Shown here: positions 27,672 to 37,807 of the stretch, piece by piece | Layout of the letters: every line of letters starts with the position of its first letter | Position numbering within the stretch: position 1 is the stretch's first letter | From: Wolinella succinogenes DSM 1740 | GTDB taxonomy: Bacteria; Campylobacterota; Campylobacteria; Campylobacterales; Helicobacteraceae | DNA length: 64,000 nucleotides | NCBI RefSeq assembly: GCF_000196135.1 | Contig: NC_005090.1 | Coordinates: forward strand, 568,001 to 632,000 | Direction of reading: 5' to 3' | The notes under the pieces: model-generated | Seen by the model: the letters and a program-made list of their open reading frames with translations, nothing else | What the model was told of the DNA's origin: nothing | Databases searched by the model: none | Translations under genes and position numbers: made by a program

Positions 27672-30245
27672 ATGAATGCGTTTGAAAAAATGACTCATCA
27701 ACTCCGAGAGACCTTAGAGCAGGCGCTCTCGCTCGCTCTGCACGCTAAAAATCCTGAGGTGGACTTGCCCCATATGGCGTGGGCATTGCTCATCAACTCC
27801 ACCTCGATTCTTAATCAGGCCCTCAACAAGATGGGAGTGGACAAAAGCGCCCTAGAGCTGGAGGCTAAATCGCTAGTGGATCGACTCCCTCAGAGCTCTT
27901 CGCTCACCAAGGAGAACATCAAAATTTCCAAGCGGCTCGCCGATTCTTTGACTCAAGCCGAGGCGCTTGGAGTGAAGGGGGGCGATAAGTTTATTGCGGT
28001 GGACACTTGGCTTTTGGCTAACCTCAAAGAAGAGCCGCTTAAATCACTATTCTCCAAATATTTGGATGTGAATGAGCTCAAAAAGAATCTAGAATCGATT
28101 CGCGGAGGAGCCAAAATTGAGAGCGCAACGGATGATGAGAATCTAGAGAGCCTCGCAAAGTATGGAATCGACCTCACCCAAAAAGCACTAGAAAACAAGC
28201 TTGATCCCGTGATTGGGCGAGATGAAGAGATTTCGCGCATGATGCAAATCCTCATCCGAAAGACCAAAAACAATCCCATTCTCCTAGGAGAGCCAGGCGT
28301 TGGAAAGACCGCCGTGGTGGAAGGATTGGCGCAGAGAATCATAGCCAAAGAGGTTCCCCTCTCTCTTCAAAACAAGCGCGTCGTGGCTTTGGATATGAGT
28401 GCGCTCATCGCGGGAGCGAAGTATCGTGGCGAATTTGAGGATCGACTCAAAAAAGTGGTGGAAGAGGTCAAAAAGGCGGGAAATGTGATTCTCTTTATTG
28501 ATGAGATTCACACCATCGTGGGAGCGGGAGCGAGCGAAGGGAGTATGGACGCGGCCAACATTTTAAAGCCTGCCCTAGCTAGAGGCGAGCTTCACACCAT
28601 CGGGGCGACAACGCTCAAGGAGTATCGCAAATATTTTGAGAAGGATGCCGCACTCCAGCGCCGATTCCAGCCTATTTTTTTAAATGAGCCAACCATCAAC
28701 GAGGCGCTTCAGATTTTGCGCGGAATCAAAGAGCGCCTTGAGGCTCACCATAATGTCACCATCTATGATAGCGCTCTTGTGGCCGCCGCCAAGCTCTCTA
28801 GCCGATACATCACCGATCGCTATCTTCCCGATAAAGCGATTGACCTCATTGATGAAGCCGCGGCGGAGCTGAAGATGCAAATCGAATCAGAGCCCACGGA
28901 GCTTAGCCTCATCAAGCGCCAAATCCAGCGCCTTGAGGTGGAGAAAGAGGCGCTTCTCATGGAGAAAGAGAGCACCCATAGCGAGGCAAGAATCAAGGAG
29001 ATTCAAGCCGAGTTGGAGAATGCTAAAGAGCGTCAGCGCACGCTGTTGGCTCAATTTGAAAACGAAAAAGCGGTTTTTAACGAGATCGCTTCCATCAAGG
29101 CGAAAGCCGATGAGCTAAGGCGAGAATCAGAGCTTGCCAAGCGCTCAGGGGACTACAACAAAGCCGCCGAGATTGATTATGGCAAAATCCCTGAATTGGA
29201 GAATCGAGAAAAAGAGCTCAACACCCAATGGAATCGAATGCAAGAGAGCGGAACCCTGCTCAAAAATGCCGTAAGCGAAGAGAGTATCGCAGGGATTGTG
29301 AGTCGATGGACACAAATTCCTGTGAAAAAGATGCTCCAAGGCGAGAAAGAGAAGGTCTTGGGCGTGGAAGAGGAGCTTCGCAAGGATGTTGTAGGGCAGG
29401 ACGAGGCACTCCATGCGATTGCTAGGGCGATCAAGCGCAACAAAGCGGGGCTATCTGAGAATAACCGACCCATCGGGAGCTTTCTCTTTCTAGGTCCCAC
29501 GGGCGTGGGCAAGACGCAGAGTGCGAAAACCTTGGCCAAATTCCTCTTTGATTCGGATAAGAATCTGGTGAGAATCGATATGAGTGAGTATATGGAGAAG
29601 CACGCCGCAAGCCGACTTGTTGGAGCACCGCCTGGATATGTGGGTTATGAAGAGGGCGGGCAGCTCACCGAGGCGATTCGCCGTAAGCCCTATAGCGTGG
29701 TGCTCTTTGATGAGATCGAAAAAGCACATCCCGATGTCTTTAATATTCTTCTTCAGGTGCTTGATGATGGGCGCTTGACAGACAACAAAGGGGTGACGGT
29801 CGATTTTAGGAACACCATTATCATCCTCACCTCCAATATCGCTAGCGATAAGATCATGGAAAATAGCGACAAAGAGAGGCGTGAAAGCGCGGTGAAGGCA
29901 GAGCTCAAGCGCTACTTTAAGCCAGAGTTTCTCAATCGCCTTGATGATATTATCATCTTCAATCCTTTAGGGCTGGCGCAGATTGTTGAGATTGTAGAGA
30001 TCATGTTTGAAGGAATCAGAGAGAAACTCAAAGAGCGACAGATCACGCTAGAGCTCACCCAAAGTGCTAAAGAGCAGATTGCCGAAGTCGGCTTTGATCC
30101 TGTTTATGGGGCTAGACCCCTAAAGCGAGCGCTCTATGAGGAGGTGGAGGATCGGCTTGCGGAGCTGATTTTAGAGGATAAAATCTCTGAGGGAAGCCAT
30201 GTGGTTTTTGATGCGCAAGGGGGCAAAATCATAGCGCGCATTTGA
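27672..30245 (+). CDS. clpB: Disaggregating chaperone ClpB
   Basis: ClpB is a hexameric AAA+ machine that, with DnaK, rescues aggregated proteins after heat stress. The 857-residue length is standard. The N-domain spans about 1-150. The first ATPase has Walker A GEPGVGKT (about 205) and [12 protein letters not shown]; the coiled-coil middle domain is at about 400-530 ([20 protein letters not shown] region); the second ATPase has GPTGVGKT (about 606) and [13 protein letters not shown]. No ClpP-binding loop is evident. It has a strong promoter of its own and is followed by flgA after 62 bases. Confidence 0.97.
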   Translation: MNAFEKMTHQLRETLEQALSLALHAKNPEVDLPHMAWALLINSTSILNQALNKMGVDKSALELEAKSLVDRLPQSSSLTKENIKISKRLADSLTQAEALGVKGGDKFIAVDTWLLANLKEEPLKSLFSKYLDVNELKKNLESIRGGAKIESATDDENLESLAKYGIDLTQKALENKLDPVIGRDEEISRMMQILIRKTKNNPILLGEPGVGKTAVVEGLAQRIIAKEVPLSLQNKRVVALDMSALIAGAKYRGEFEDRLKKVVEEVKKAGNVILFIDEIHTIVGAGASEGSMDAANILKPALARGELHTIGATTLKEYRKYFEKDAALQRRFQPIFLNEPTINEALQILRGIKERLEAHHNVTIYDSALVAAAKLSSRYITDRYLPDKAIDLIDEAAAELKMQIESEPTELSLIKRQIQRLEVEKEALLMEKESTHSEARIKEIQAELENAKERQRTLLAQFENEKAVFNEIASIKAKADELRRESELAKRSGDYNKAAEIDYGKIPELENREKELNTQWNRMQESGTLLKNAVSEESIAGIVSRWTQIPVKKMLQGEKEKVLGVEEELRKDVVGQDEALHAIARAIKRNKAGLSENNRPIGSFLFLGPTGVGKTQSAKTLAKFLFDSDKNLVRIDMSEYMEKHAASRLVGAPPGYVGYEEGGQLTEAIRRKPYSVVLFDEIEKAHPDVFNILLQVLDDGRLTDNKGVTVDFRNTIIILTSNIASDKIMENSDKERRESAVKAELKRYFKPEFLNRLDDIIIFNPLGLAQIVEIVEIMFEGIREKLKERQITLELTQSAKEQIAEVGFDPVYGARPLKRALYEEVEDRLAELILEDKISEGSHVVFDAQGGKIIARI

Positions 30246-30307
30246 CGCGCTTCCCGCCTTTGGCTAGAATCCTCTTTGAAATTTTTGATGAAAAAGGAGG
30301 AGCGTGG

Positions 30308-31201
30308 ATGTTTGGAATACGAATGATACTCCTCTCTCTTCTTGCTCTTCCTCTCTTGGGTGATTCTTTAAAGCTTGAATCGCGCTACTCCTTCAAACAA
30401 TCCACCCTCTACTCTCACGACTTCTTTCCTAGCGTGCCGACCTTTCCTGTGCTTGAAATTTCGCGTGATTTGAGTCTTTATAAAGTGCGAAGCAGTGAGA
30501 TTGTCAAAGAGTTTGAAAAGCATGGAATCAAGGTCGAGGCCAAAACCCCCATTATTGAATTTGTGAAAAGCTCCAGTGGAAACTTTAGTGAGCTAGAAGA
30601 GCGCGTGGGAGAGCTTTTTGTCAAGGAACACTCCAAGAATCAGATTCTTGTGAGGGGCGTGCAGGTCTCCCCAACCACCTCCGTGGAGTTAGGGGGATGG
30701 CGGCTTTTAGAGATTGATTTTGATTCTAAGCTGCTCAAGCGCAGCACAGGAACTTTTAGCGCCTATTTTAGCGATGCGGCAGGGAATAAAAGAAAAAGCT
30801 TCTTTCGTTATGAAATTGATGCGACCCTAGAGGCCATTTTCACCAAAGAGACCCTTAAAGGAGGCGATGTTCTTGATAGCGGAAGCGTGGAGATCAAGCG
30901 CATTCCTTTTGAACGAATCACTTCAGAATGGATGCGCAAAGATCAAGTGGGAAAAGTTTCGGTAAAATCCTACACTTCTCCCGAGACACTTTTAACTCAA
31001 GATCGAATCATCCCCAAGATTGTGGTGCGAAGGGGCGATGTGATTCGCGTTCGCATCCAAGAGGGTGCGGTGAGTTTGGAGTTTTCTGCCACAGCTCAGC
31101 AAGAGGGCGCGGTGGGCAGTAAGATTCGGGTGCGGAATGAAAAAAATAAAAAGAGTTATGACGTGAAGATTATCGACCCTATGACGGCCATCATTGAATG
31201 A
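30308..31201 (+). CDS. flgA: Flagellar P-ring assembly chaperone FlgA
   Basis: FlgA is a periplasmic chaperone for the FlgI P-ring of the flagellum. From the ATG at 30308 it has 297 residues; AAGGAGG stands seven bases upstream and a signal peptide follows (MILLSLLALPLLGDS). The C-terminal SAF domain shows RGDVIRVRIQEGAVSLEFSA, EGAVGSKIRVRNEKNKKSY and a final [14 protein letters not shown], the usual FlgA ending. The protein is longer than in enteric bacteria (about 220), with an extra N-terminal part, as in other Campylobacterota. The 3' end overlaps ubiX by 4 bases. Confidence 0.88.
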   Translation: MFGIRMILLSLLALPLLGDSLKLESRYSFKQSTLYSHDFFPSVPTFPVLEISRDLSLYKVRSSEIVKEFEKHGIKVEAKTPIIEFVKSSSGNFSELEERVGELFVKEHSKNQILVRGVQVSPTTSVELGGWRLLEIDFDSKLLKRSTGTFSAYFSDAAGNKRKSFFRYEIDATLEAIFTKETLKGGDVLDSGSVEIKRIPFERITSEWMRKDQVGKVSVKSYTSPETLLTQDRIIPKIVVRRGDVIRVRIQEGAVSLEFSATAQQEGAVGSKIRVRNEKNKKSYDVKIIDPMTAIIE

Positions 31202-31728
31202 AAAAGCTTACGGTTGCCCTAAGCGGTGCAAGTGGAATCGAGCTGGGCTGGAAGCTCATCGAGGCCATCCCTAAAGAGATTGAGCTCTTTGTGGTGGCCA
31301 CAGAGGGGGCTTTTGTAGTGGCCCAAAGAGAAGGGGTGAGGCGCGACTTTAGGGCGCTAGAGGATAGCGACATTGGGGCGTGTATTGCCTCAGGTTCCTT
31401 TGGATGCGATGCGATGGCGATTGTGCCTTGTAGTCTGAACACACTCGCCAAGATTGCCCATGGAATCGCCGACAATCTCACTACAAGAGCGGCAAGCGTG
31501 ATGCTCAAAGAGCAAAAGCGCCTGCTCCTTGCCCCCAGAGAGATGCCCTTTGGCGCGATCATGCTGGAAAATATGCTCAAGCTCTCGCGCCTTGGCGTGA
31601 TGATCTCTCCGCCTGTGGCAGGCTATTATGCAGGGATTGAGACGCTAGAGATGATGGAAGATTTTTGGGTGGGCAAGTGGCTTGATGGCCTAGGAATCGC
31701 CCACGAACTCTACCAAAGGTGGAAATAA
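31198..31728 (+). CDS. ubiX: Flavin prenyltransferase
   Basis: UbiX prenylates FMN to make the cofactor of UbiD-type decarboxylases. The 176-residue protein shows [15 protein letters not shown] at the N-terminus, [18 protein letters not shown] in the middle and [11 protein letters not shown] towards the end, all family marks. The host uses menaquinone for anaerobic respiration, so the partner is likely a UbiD-like enzyme of quinone synthesis encoded elsewhere. It overlaps flgA (ATGA) and coaD (TAATG). Confidence 0.94.
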   Translation: MKKLTVALSGASGIELGWKLIEAIPKEIELFVVATEGAFVVAQREGVRRDFRALEDSDIGACIASGSFGCDAMAIVPCSLNTLAKIAHGIADNLTTRAASVMLKEQKRLLLAPREMPFGAIMLENMLKLSRLGVMISPPVAGYYAGIETLEMMEDFWVGKWLDGLGIAHELYQRWK

Positions 31729-32213
31729 TGCACAAAACCGCAATTTATCCCGGCACATTCGACCCTCTCACTAATGGACACATGGATATTATCCGCCGAG
31801 CGAGCATGATTTTTGATACGCTTATTGTGGCCGTGGCCAAGTCTGCCACGAAAGAGCCGATGTTCCCCTTGAGTGAGCGTGAAGAGATGCTGAGGCTTGC
31901 AACCAGGGAGTGCCCTAGTGTGCGCGTGGAATCGTTTGACACGCTACTGGCTGATTTTGCCCAAGAGCGTGGAGCGTGCATCCTTGTGCGGGGACTTAGA
32001 GCGGTGAGCGACTTTGAGTATGAGCTTCAGATGGGATACGCCAACGCCTCGCTCAATCCAGCCCTAGAGACGATCTATCTCATGCCAAGCCTCCAAAATG
32101 CCTTCATCAGCTCCTCGGTGATTCGCTCCATTCTTCTCCATAAAGGGAAAATCTCCCATCTGGTGCCCCCTGTGGTGTGTGAATATATTCAAAAGAGGCG
32201 CTCATGTATGTAG
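31728..32213 (+). CDS. coaD: Phosphopantetheine adenylyltransferase
   Basis: CoaD makes dephospho-CoA from 4'-phosphopantetheine and ATP. From the ATG at 31728 it has 161 residues, starting [18 protein letters not shown] with the TxGH-type nucleotidyltransferase site (TNGH). [15 protein letters not shown] and the late ISSSVIR motif complete the family pattern. The start overlaps the ubiX stop by one base, and the 3' end overlaps tmk by 10 bases. Confidence 0.96.
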   Translation: MHKTAIYPGTFDPLTNGHMDIIRRASMIFDTLIVAVAKSATKEPMFPLSEREEMLRLATRECPSVRVESFDTLLADFAQERGACILVRGLRAVSDFEYELQMGYANASLNPALETIYLMPSLQNAFISSSVIRSILLHKGKISHLVPPVVCEYIQKRRSCM

Positions 32214-32776
32214 CCATTGAGGGAGTGGATACCTGCGGTAAAAGCACTCAAATCGCCCTATTAAAGAGGCGATTCCCTGGGGCGATTTTCACCAAGGAGC
32301 CTGGAGGCACTGCCCTTGGAATGAAACTTCGAGAGCTTTTGCTAGGAGGAGAGGCAAAAAGCGCCAAAGCGGAGCTCCTCCTCTTTTTGGCGGATCGGGC
32401 TGAGCATATGGAGCTTGTCATCAAACCCGCTTTAGATAAGCTCCTCTTCTCTGACCGCAGTCTCATCTCTGGGATGGCCTATGCGAAGGGGTGGGATGAA
32501 CTTTGGCTTAAAAGCCTCAATCTCTTTGCGACCGAGGGAATCGTGCCCGATAAAGTGGTGATTTTGGAGCTCACCGCCAAGGAGCTCTCCTATCGCCTCT
32601 CCCAAAAGAGCCACGATTCCATCGAATCAAGGGGGGTGGAGTATCTTTTAGAGCTTCAAGAGCGAATTAAACAGATGACCGCTCTTTTAGGTATTCCCTC
32701 CCTCACGCTCTCTGCCTCCCTTTCGCCTGAGGAGATTCATGGGAGGATTGTCTCTGGATTTGTCCTAAAGGGATAG
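32204..32776 (+). CDS. tmk: Thymidylate kinase
   Basis: Tmk phosphorylates dTMP to dTDP. The 190-residue protein starts [16 protein letters not shown], the P-loop in the form [21 protein letters not shown] provides the DRx-like substrate loop, and [14 protein letters not shown] follows. It overlaps coaD and is followed by the ComF-like gene after four bases, all in one transcript. Confidence 0.95.
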   Translation: MYVAIEGVDTCGKSTQIALLKRRFPGAIFTKEPGGTALGMKLRELLLGGEAKSAKAELLLFLADRAEHMELVIKPALDKLLFSDRSLISGMAYAKGWDELWLKSLNLFATEGIVPDKVVILELTAKELSYRLSQKSHDSIESRGVEYLLELQERIKQMTALLGIPSLTLSASLSPEEIHGRIVSGFVLKG

Positions 32777-32780
32777 GGAG

Positions 32781-33365
32781 ATGAAGTGCCTTCTGTGCGG
32801 AAAATGGTCATGGAAGGTGCTCTGCCCTTCTTGCCTAGAGTGGCTCAAGATCACCCCGCAAAAGCGTGACTTGGGCGGATTGGTCGTCTATAGCTTTTAT
32901 GATTTTGATGAGGTGCGAGAGTGCCTCCATAGCAAATACGCACCCATAGGCAGCAAGGTGATGGCTCTTTTGGCTCAAAAAGCGGCACTCTATTTGGCTA
33001 GCCATAGAGAACTTAAGGGGCTTGGGCTCTCTGGGGTGGCGCTTGATGATGAGCCCAAAGAGGGCTACTCGCATACCGCTATTATTGCTCGCGCTTTCAA
33101 AATGGCAGGAATTGTGCCCGTCATCGGCGCACTTAGGGCGACCCACTCGGTGAAATACGCAGGGAAGAGTCTGGAGTTTCGCCATCAAAACCCTAGGGGA
33201 TTTTGTTTTGATGGCTCGAAGAAGATAGAATCAGCGGTGCTGATTGATGATTTGGTGACAACAGGAAGCACCATGCTGGAGGCCAAAAAGGTCTTGGAGA
33301 GAGAGGGCGTTGAGGTGGCTTTTGGGCTGAGTCTTAGCGATGCGCGCGGCTTGGTGGAGAGTTAG
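32781..33365 (+). CDS. ComF-like phosphoribosyltransferase-fold protein
   Basis: The protein has 194 residues. The N-terminus holds a small zinc-ribbon-like cluster, CLLCGKWSWKVLCPSC. The C-terminal half is a type I phosphoribosyltransferase fold with the PRPP loop SAVLIDDLVTTGSTMLEA. This is the ComFC/GntX layout, involved in DNA uptake in competent bacteria, although natural competence in this host is not shown here. It lies between tmk and an exonuclease gene, both nucleic-acid related. Confidence 0.87.
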   Translation: MKCLLCGKWSWKVLCPSCLEWLKITPQKRDLGGLVVYSFYDFDEVRECLHSKYAPIGSKVMALLAQKAALYLASHRELKGLGLSGVALDDEPKEGYSHTAIIARAFKMAGIVPVIGALRATHSVKYAGKSLEFRHQNPRGFCFDGSKKIESAVLIDDLVTTGSTMLEAKKVLEREGVEVAFGLSLSDARGLVES

Positions 33366-33395
33366 AAAATCATTGATAGACAGAGGGAGAGAGCG

Positions 33396-34187
33396 ATGTT
33401 GTGCGTGTTTGATTGTGAGACGATTCCTGATGTGGAGCTCCTTCGACTCCAGATGGGCTTAGAAGGAAGTGATTTAGAGGTTTGCGAGAAGGCGTTTAAG
33501 ATCCAAGAGGAGAAGAGCGGAAGCTCCTTTTTGCCCTATCCCTTCCATAAAATCGTGAGCATCGCTGCGGTGATTGCGGATGATTACGGGCGTTTTATCA
33601 AGGTCGGAGGCTTTGCCCAAGAGGGAAGCGAAAAAGAGATTCTGGGAGCCTTTTTGGATTATCTTAACGCCAAACAGCCCAAACTCGTGAGTTTTAATGG
33701 ACGAGGATTCGATCTGCCGATGCTTCTTCTGCGAGCGATGAAATACAATCTTAGTGCTTATGCCTATTTTGAGAGCGATAATCCTGCGCTCAACAAAAAC
33801 AAATGGGAGAACTATCGTCAGCGCTACAGCGAGCGATTCCATGTGGATCTCTACGACACGCTTGGGCATTATGGGGCGGGGCGCTCCATGCGACTGGATT
33901 TAGTCTGTGCGATGAGCGGTTTGCCAGGGAAGTTTGATGTGCATGGAGATGAGGTTTATCGCCTCTATTTTGAGGGAAAGCGCGGGGAGATTGATGAGTA
34001 TTGCCAAAGCGATGTGCTCAACACCTATTGGCTCTATTTGAAGTATGAGCTTTTAGCAGGGAATCTTACGCTAGAAGATTATTATGCGACCTTGGCGGAG
34101 TTTATGCATAAGATTCCCCAAGGGAGAAGTTACAGCGAAATTTTTCTACAATACGCCCAAAAAGAGATTGACGCCAAAGAATCGTGA
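33396..34187 (+). CDS. Predicted DEDDy 3'-5' exonuclease, PolB-like
   Basis: The protein has 263 residues. Exo I is VFDCETIPD at the N-terminus, Exo II is SFNGRGFDLPMLLLR, and Exo III is YCQSDVLNTYWLYL with a Tyr four residues before the final Asp, so this is the DEDDy type. It corresponds to the stand-alone PolB-like exonuclease family rather than to a polymerase proofreading domain. All acidic residues are present, so activity on single-stranded DNA or RNA is expected. It precedes the PDC-sensor protein by 9 bases. Confidence 0.85.
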   Translation: MLCVFDCETIPDVELLRLQMGLEGSDLEVCEKAFKIQEEKSGSSFLPYPFHKIVSIAAVIADDYGRFIKVGGFAQEGSEKEILGAFLDYLNAKQPKLVSFNGRGFDLPMLLLRAMKYNLSAYAYFESDNPALNKNKWENYRQRYSERFHVDLYDTLGHYGAGRSMRLDLVCAMSGLPGKFDVHGDEVYRLYFEGKRGEIDEYCQSDVLNTYWLYLKYELLAGNLTLEDYYATLAEFMHKIPQGRSYSEIFLQYAQKEIDAKES

Positions 34188-34196
34188 AGGAGTCTT

Positions 34197-35102
34197 ATGC
34201 TTTCTAAAGAGATTATGCAGTTTAACGACCTTCGTTACGAGATACGGGCGTACGCCTGCTATCTTTTTAATCGCAACATCAAAAACCAGCTCCCCCATAT
34301 TGAGCTTAGCAAGGTGATCGAGGGGCTGCACAAGATTCAAGGAGAGATCGGGGTCACTGATGCGCTCTATGTGCTCAATGCCAATGGAGAGCAGGTGATT
34401 GACGCCATCTCCAACGATCCTGATATCCATGGAGGCAAAGGCTCCAACCTCAATGATCGCGCCTACTTTTATCGCGCGGTCAAGGAGAAAAAATGCATCC
34501 TTACCGACCCCTATCCAACCCAAAACTCAGGTGAGCTAGTCGTCACTGCCGCCTATCCGCTCTACAACCAAGAGGGTGAGCTCTGTTATGTCGTCTGTAT
34601 GGATATGAGAATCGAGCAAGCCCTTCTTTTATCGCGCCCTACGCCGCTCTCTAGAATGTTTGGGGGTTTTAGCCAGAGCGTCTATTTTTTGCTCTCGGTG
34701 ATGCTAATGGCGGTGGCCTTTTTGCTCTTTATCAAGGGAATCTTGAGTATGTATCACGCGGTGCTTCACTTCAACAACCTTGATATTAAAGAGGTCTTTG
34801 AGGCGACGATTCTTCTCACGCTCGCTTTAGCCATCTTTGATCTGGTTAAGGCGATTTTTGAAGAGGAGGTTTTGGGGCGCAGCAAAGGAGATGCCTCCAA
34901 GGCCGTGCACCATACAATGATTCGATTCCTTGGCTCCATCATCATTGCGATCTCGATTGAGGCGCTGATGCTGGTCTTTAAGTTCACCATTATTGAGCCC
35001 GATAAGATCATCTACGCCGTTTATCTCATCGGAGGGGTGACGATGCTTTTAGTGGGACTTTCGGTCTATATTCGTTTCGCCTACGCCGCGGGAGAAAAAT
35101 AG
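34197..35102 (+). CDS. PDC-sensor (Cache-type) protein with C-terminal membrane helices and no output domain
   Basis: The protein has 301 residues. Residues about 40-150 match a PDC/Cache ligand-binding fold (YVLNANGEQVIDAISND, LNDRAYFYRAVKEKKCI, LVVTAAYPLYNQEGELC). Four membrane helices follow (about 160-182, 200-222, 238-262, 270-292). Nothing resembles a kinase, cyclase or methyl-accepting output domain. There is also no obvious signal peptide or membrane helix before the sensor fold, so its side of the membrane is unclear. It lies directly before hisH (two bases) in a run of housekeeping genes. I do not know its function; it may sense a metabolite and act through a partner. Confidence 0.75.
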   Translation: MLSKEIMQFNDLRYEIRAYACYLFNRNIKNQLPHIELSKVIEGLHKIQGEIGVTDALYVLNANGEQVIDAISNDPDIHGGKGSNLNDRAYFYRAVKEKKCILTDPYPTQNSGELVVTAAYPLYNQEGELCYVVCMDMRIEQALLLSRPTPLSRMFGGFSQSVYFLLSVMLMAVAFLLFIKGILSMYHAVLHFNNLDIKEVFEATILLTLALAIFDLVKAIFEEEVLGRSKGDASKAVHHTMIRFLGSIIIAISIEALMLVFKFTIIEPDKIIYAVYLIGGVTMLLVGLSVYIRFAYAAGEK

Positions 35103-35104
35103 AA

Positions 35105-35722
35105 ATGGTCGGAATTGTCAATTACAACATTGGGAATCTTGCCAGTGTTTTAAACGCTCTTGTGAAAGTGGGAGCCAAGGCGCAGATCGAAAAAGAACCT
35201 TCGCGCCTCTTGGAGTATGATCGGCTGATTTTGCCGGGTGTGGGGGCATTTGGCGATGCGATGGAGCATCTTGTTCAAAGCGGTATGAAAGAGGCAGTGC
35301 TGGAGTTTGCCAAGAGCGGTAAACCCCTCCTTGGAATCTGCCTTGGAATGCAACTCCTTTTTGAGAAGAGCTATGAGTTTGGCGAGCACGCGGGACTAGG
35401 GCTTTTAGAGGGAGAGATTATCCCTTTTGATAAAACGCGTATGGGAGAGGGGTATAAAATCCCTCAAATGGGATGGAATCGCTTCTATGCTAAAAAGAAA
35501 AGTCCGCTTTTAAAGGGCTTGGAGGAGGGGTTTTATCTCTACTATGTGCATAGTTTTCATGCGGTGGCCAAGAGGGAGGAGGATGTGCTGGGAGAGAGCG
35601 TTTATGGCTATCCTTTTGTGAGCGCCATAGAGCGCGATAATGTGGCAGGCTTCCAGCCTCACCCCGAAAAGAGCCATGATGTGGGGCTTAGGATATTGAA
35701 GAATTTTTGTGAAATTGGGTAA
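35105..35722 (+). CDS. hisH: Imidazole glycerol phosphate synthase, glutaminase subunit
   Basis: HisH releases ammonia from glutamine for HisF, forming imidazole glycerol phosphate and AICAR. The 205-residue protein is a class I amidotransferase: LPGVGAFGDAM for the oxyanion loop, LLGICLGMQLLF with the nucleophile Cys, and FQPHPEKSH with His/Glu. It is followed by hisA after 12 bases. hisF is not in this window. Confidence 0.95.
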   Translation: MVGIVNYNIGNLASVLNALVKVGAKAQIEKEPSRLLEYDRLILPGVGAFGDAMEHLVQSGMKEAVLEFAKSGKPLLGICLGMQLLFEKSYEFGEHAGLGLLEGEIIPFDKTRMGEGYKIPQMGWNRFYAKKKSPLLKGLEEGFYLYYVHSFHAVAKREEDVLGESVYGYPFVSAIERDNVAGFQPHPEKSHDVGLRILKNFCEIG

Positions 35723-35734
35723 GAAGGAGAGAGA

Positions 35735-36457
35735 TTGGAGATTATTCCCGCGATTGATTTAAAAGAGGGGCAGGCGGTGCGGCTCACCAAAGGCTTGATG
35801 GAGAGTGCGAAGATTTATAGCGATGAGCCTTGGCGCTTGGCGAAAAGTTTTGAAGAACTAGGGGCGAAGTGGCTACATATTGTAGATCTAAACGGAGCGT
35901 TTGCGGGTGAACCAAAAAATCTGGAATCAATTCGTAAGATTCGAGAATCTTGCAATCTGAAAATCGAATTAGGCGGGGGGATTCGCGATGAAGCGACGAT
36001 TAAGAGATATGTGGAGCTGGGGGTGGATCGAATCATCCTTGGTTCGGTGGCGATGAAAAACCCCGAGTTTGTCAAAGAGATGGCGAGTCGCTACAAAATT
36101 GCCGTGGGAATCGATGCCAAAGAGGGATATGTTGCAGCCGAAGGATGGGCGGAGACGGGCAAAGTTAAAGCCACGGAGTTAGCCGCTCTTTTTCGTGAAG
36201 TTCCCTTGGATGCGATTATCTGCACCGATATCTCCAAAGATGGCACTTTGGAGGGAATCAATAGGGAGTTCACGCAAGCCATCGCCGAGGCGTCAGGTCA
36301 CTACACGATCGCAAGCGGCGGACTTGCATCAGAAGAGGAGATTCCTCTTTTGGCACAAGCCAAAGGGGTGGATGGTGTCATTGTAGGTAAAGCCTTTTAT
36401 GAAGGAAGGATTGACTTAGGTACGCTTTATAAGAGACTCTCGGGGTGTCTGAATTAA
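35735..36457 (+). CDS. hisA: Phosphoribosylformimino-AICAR ribotide isomerase
   Basis: HisA performs the Amadori isomerisation of ProFAR to PRFAR in histidine synthesis. The 240-residue TIM barrel starts from a TTG at 35735, eight bases after AAGGAGA, giving [17 protein letters not shown]. Half-barrel repeats GGGIRD and ASGGLAS, and the [14 protein letters not shown] strand with the catalytic Asp, mark the family. It ends the clpB-hisA run. Confidence 0.95.
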
Positions 36458-36582
36458 TGAAAATTTTGATAAAATGGCAAATCCACGCGTGCGCGCTGGA
36501 ATTTTGTGTTATGATTTGACCAAGGAACGACAAACGGGCTAGGCCCCTTGAAAGACAAGGAACCATTTCAAAAGGAGCGCAA
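36458..36582 (+). promoter_or_regulatory. Region before cheY
   Basis: A -10-like TATGAT lies at 36510-36515 without a good -35. The 15 bases at 36514-36528 (ATTTGACCAAGGAAC) recur directly before ftsH at 37787-37801. A second CAAGGAAC follows at about 36556. The Shine-Dalgarno AAAGGAG at 36570-36577 serves the TTG of cheY. Confidence 0.4.
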
Positions 36583-36960
36583 TTGAAACTGCTGGTAGTT
36601 GATGACAGCTCTACTATGAGAAGAATTATAAAGAACACACTATCACGCCTCGGTTATAACGATGTTTTAGAGGGCGAAAATGGCGTGGAGGGATGGGATC
36701 AGATGGACGCTAACGCGGATATCAAAGTCCTCATCACCGACTGGAATATGCCAGAGATGAACGGTCTAGAGCTTGTTAAAAAAGTTCGAGCCGATAAGCG
36801 TTTCGTCGATATTCCCATTATTATGGTCACGACTGAAGGGGGCAAAGCCGAAGTCATCACTGCTCTTAAAGCGGGCGTGAACAACTATATTGTTAAGCCT
36901 TTCACTCCCCAGGTCCTCAAGGATAAGCTTGAGGCAGTTTTAGGAATCAACGAGGCCTGA
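36583..36960 (+). CDS. cheY: Chemotaxis response regulator CheY
   Basis: CheY carries the phosphoryl signal from CheA to the flagellar motor. The single receiver domain has 125 residues from a TTG start well placed after AAAGGAG. The acidic pocket is DDSSTMRR, the phospho-acceptor Asp lies in LITDWNMPEMNG, and the conserved Lys lies in YIVKPFTP. The protein has no DNA-binding domain. The order cheY-prmA-ftsH is the same as in Campylobacter. The stop overlaps the prmA start by one base. Confidence 0.95.
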   Translation: MKLLVVDDSSTMRRIIKNTLSRLGYNDVLEGENGVEGWDQMDANADIKVLITDWNMPEMNGLELVKKVRADKRFVDIPIIMVTTEGGKAEVITALKAGVNNYIVKPFTPQVLKDKLEAVLGINEA

Positions 36961-37787
36961 TGGGGGAGTTCTACCACGAATTAACACTCTCTCCCAGCTC
37001 CTATTTAGAGCTCTTCTCCGACTTTCTCCTTGAGGCTACAGGAGAGGGAATCGAAGAGGAGGGAAATTCAATCATTGTTCGAAGCGATCAAGACCTCTCT
37101 TGGTTGATTGAAGCTTTGCAAGAGTTTTGCCAAACCCTCTCAGCGCGTGTGTCAGAGGAGGTGAATTTCTCCCACTCATTGACTTGGAAGCGCAATGAGG
37201 ATTGGATTGAACGCTATCGACAATCCATCCAGCCCATTGAGTGCGCCCCCTTTTATGTTCGTCCCTCGTGGCATCCTCCTAAGCCCGACTTGATTGATCT
37301 TCTGATTGATCCAGCGTTGGCATTTGGCTCGGGACATCATGGCACCACAAACGGTTGCCTTGCGTGTTTGGGAGCACTTGAGCTGGAGGGTAAAAGAGTG
37401 CTAGATGTGGGTTGTGGGAGCGGAATCTTGGCCATTGCTAGCGCTAAAAAAGGGGCAATCGTGGAGATGTGCGACACCGACGAGCTCGCCGTAGGCGAAG
37501 CGCTCAAAAACGCCTCCCTCAATCAAGTTATCGCCTCTAAAGTATGGATCGGCTCTGTTGGTGATGCAGAAGGTGAATATGATCTCATTATCGCCAATAT
37601 TTTAGCCGCGATCCTCATTATGCTTTCGCCTTGGCTCAAAGAGAGGCTTAAACCTGGGGCGCGATTGATTCTCTCAGGGATTCTTGGGCCTTATAAAGAG
37701 GATGTTTTACGGAAATTTGGTGGTTTCACCCTTGAAAAAGAGCTCCTTTGTGAGGAGTGGGTGACGCTTCAACTACGCAAGAACTAA
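36960..37787 (+). CDS. prmA: Ribosomal protein L11 methyltransferase
   Basis: PrmA trimethylates ribosomal protein L11. The 275-residue protein has the family layout, with a small N-terminal substrate domain and a SAM domain. Visible are the DPALAFGSGHHGTT loop, the motif VLDVGCGSGILAIA (about 143-156), DTDELAV, and LIIANILAAIL with the NPPY-like segment in the form ANIL. It is joined to cheY by a TGATG overlap. Confidence 0.94.
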   Translation: MGEFYHELTLSPSSYLELFSDFLLEATGEGIEEEGNSIIVRSDQDLSWLIEALQEFCQTLSARVSEEVNFSHSLTWKRNEDWIERYRQSIQPIECAPFYVRPSWHPPKPDLIDLLIDPALAFGSGHHGTTNGCLACLGALELEGKRVLDVGCGSGILAIASAKKGAIVEMCDTDELAVGEALKNASLNQVIASKVWIGSVGDAEGEYDLIIANILAAILIMLSPWLKERLKPGARLILSGILGPYKEDVLRKFGGFTLEKELLCEEWVTLQLRKN

Positions 37788-37807
37788 TTTGACCAAGGAA
37801 CTTTTCT

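Noticed and set aside
36549-36586. Twelve-codon TTG-started frame overlapping the cheY start
   Set aside because: It has no clear Shine-Dalgarno at the right distance, and a TTG start for so short a frame cannot be supported.
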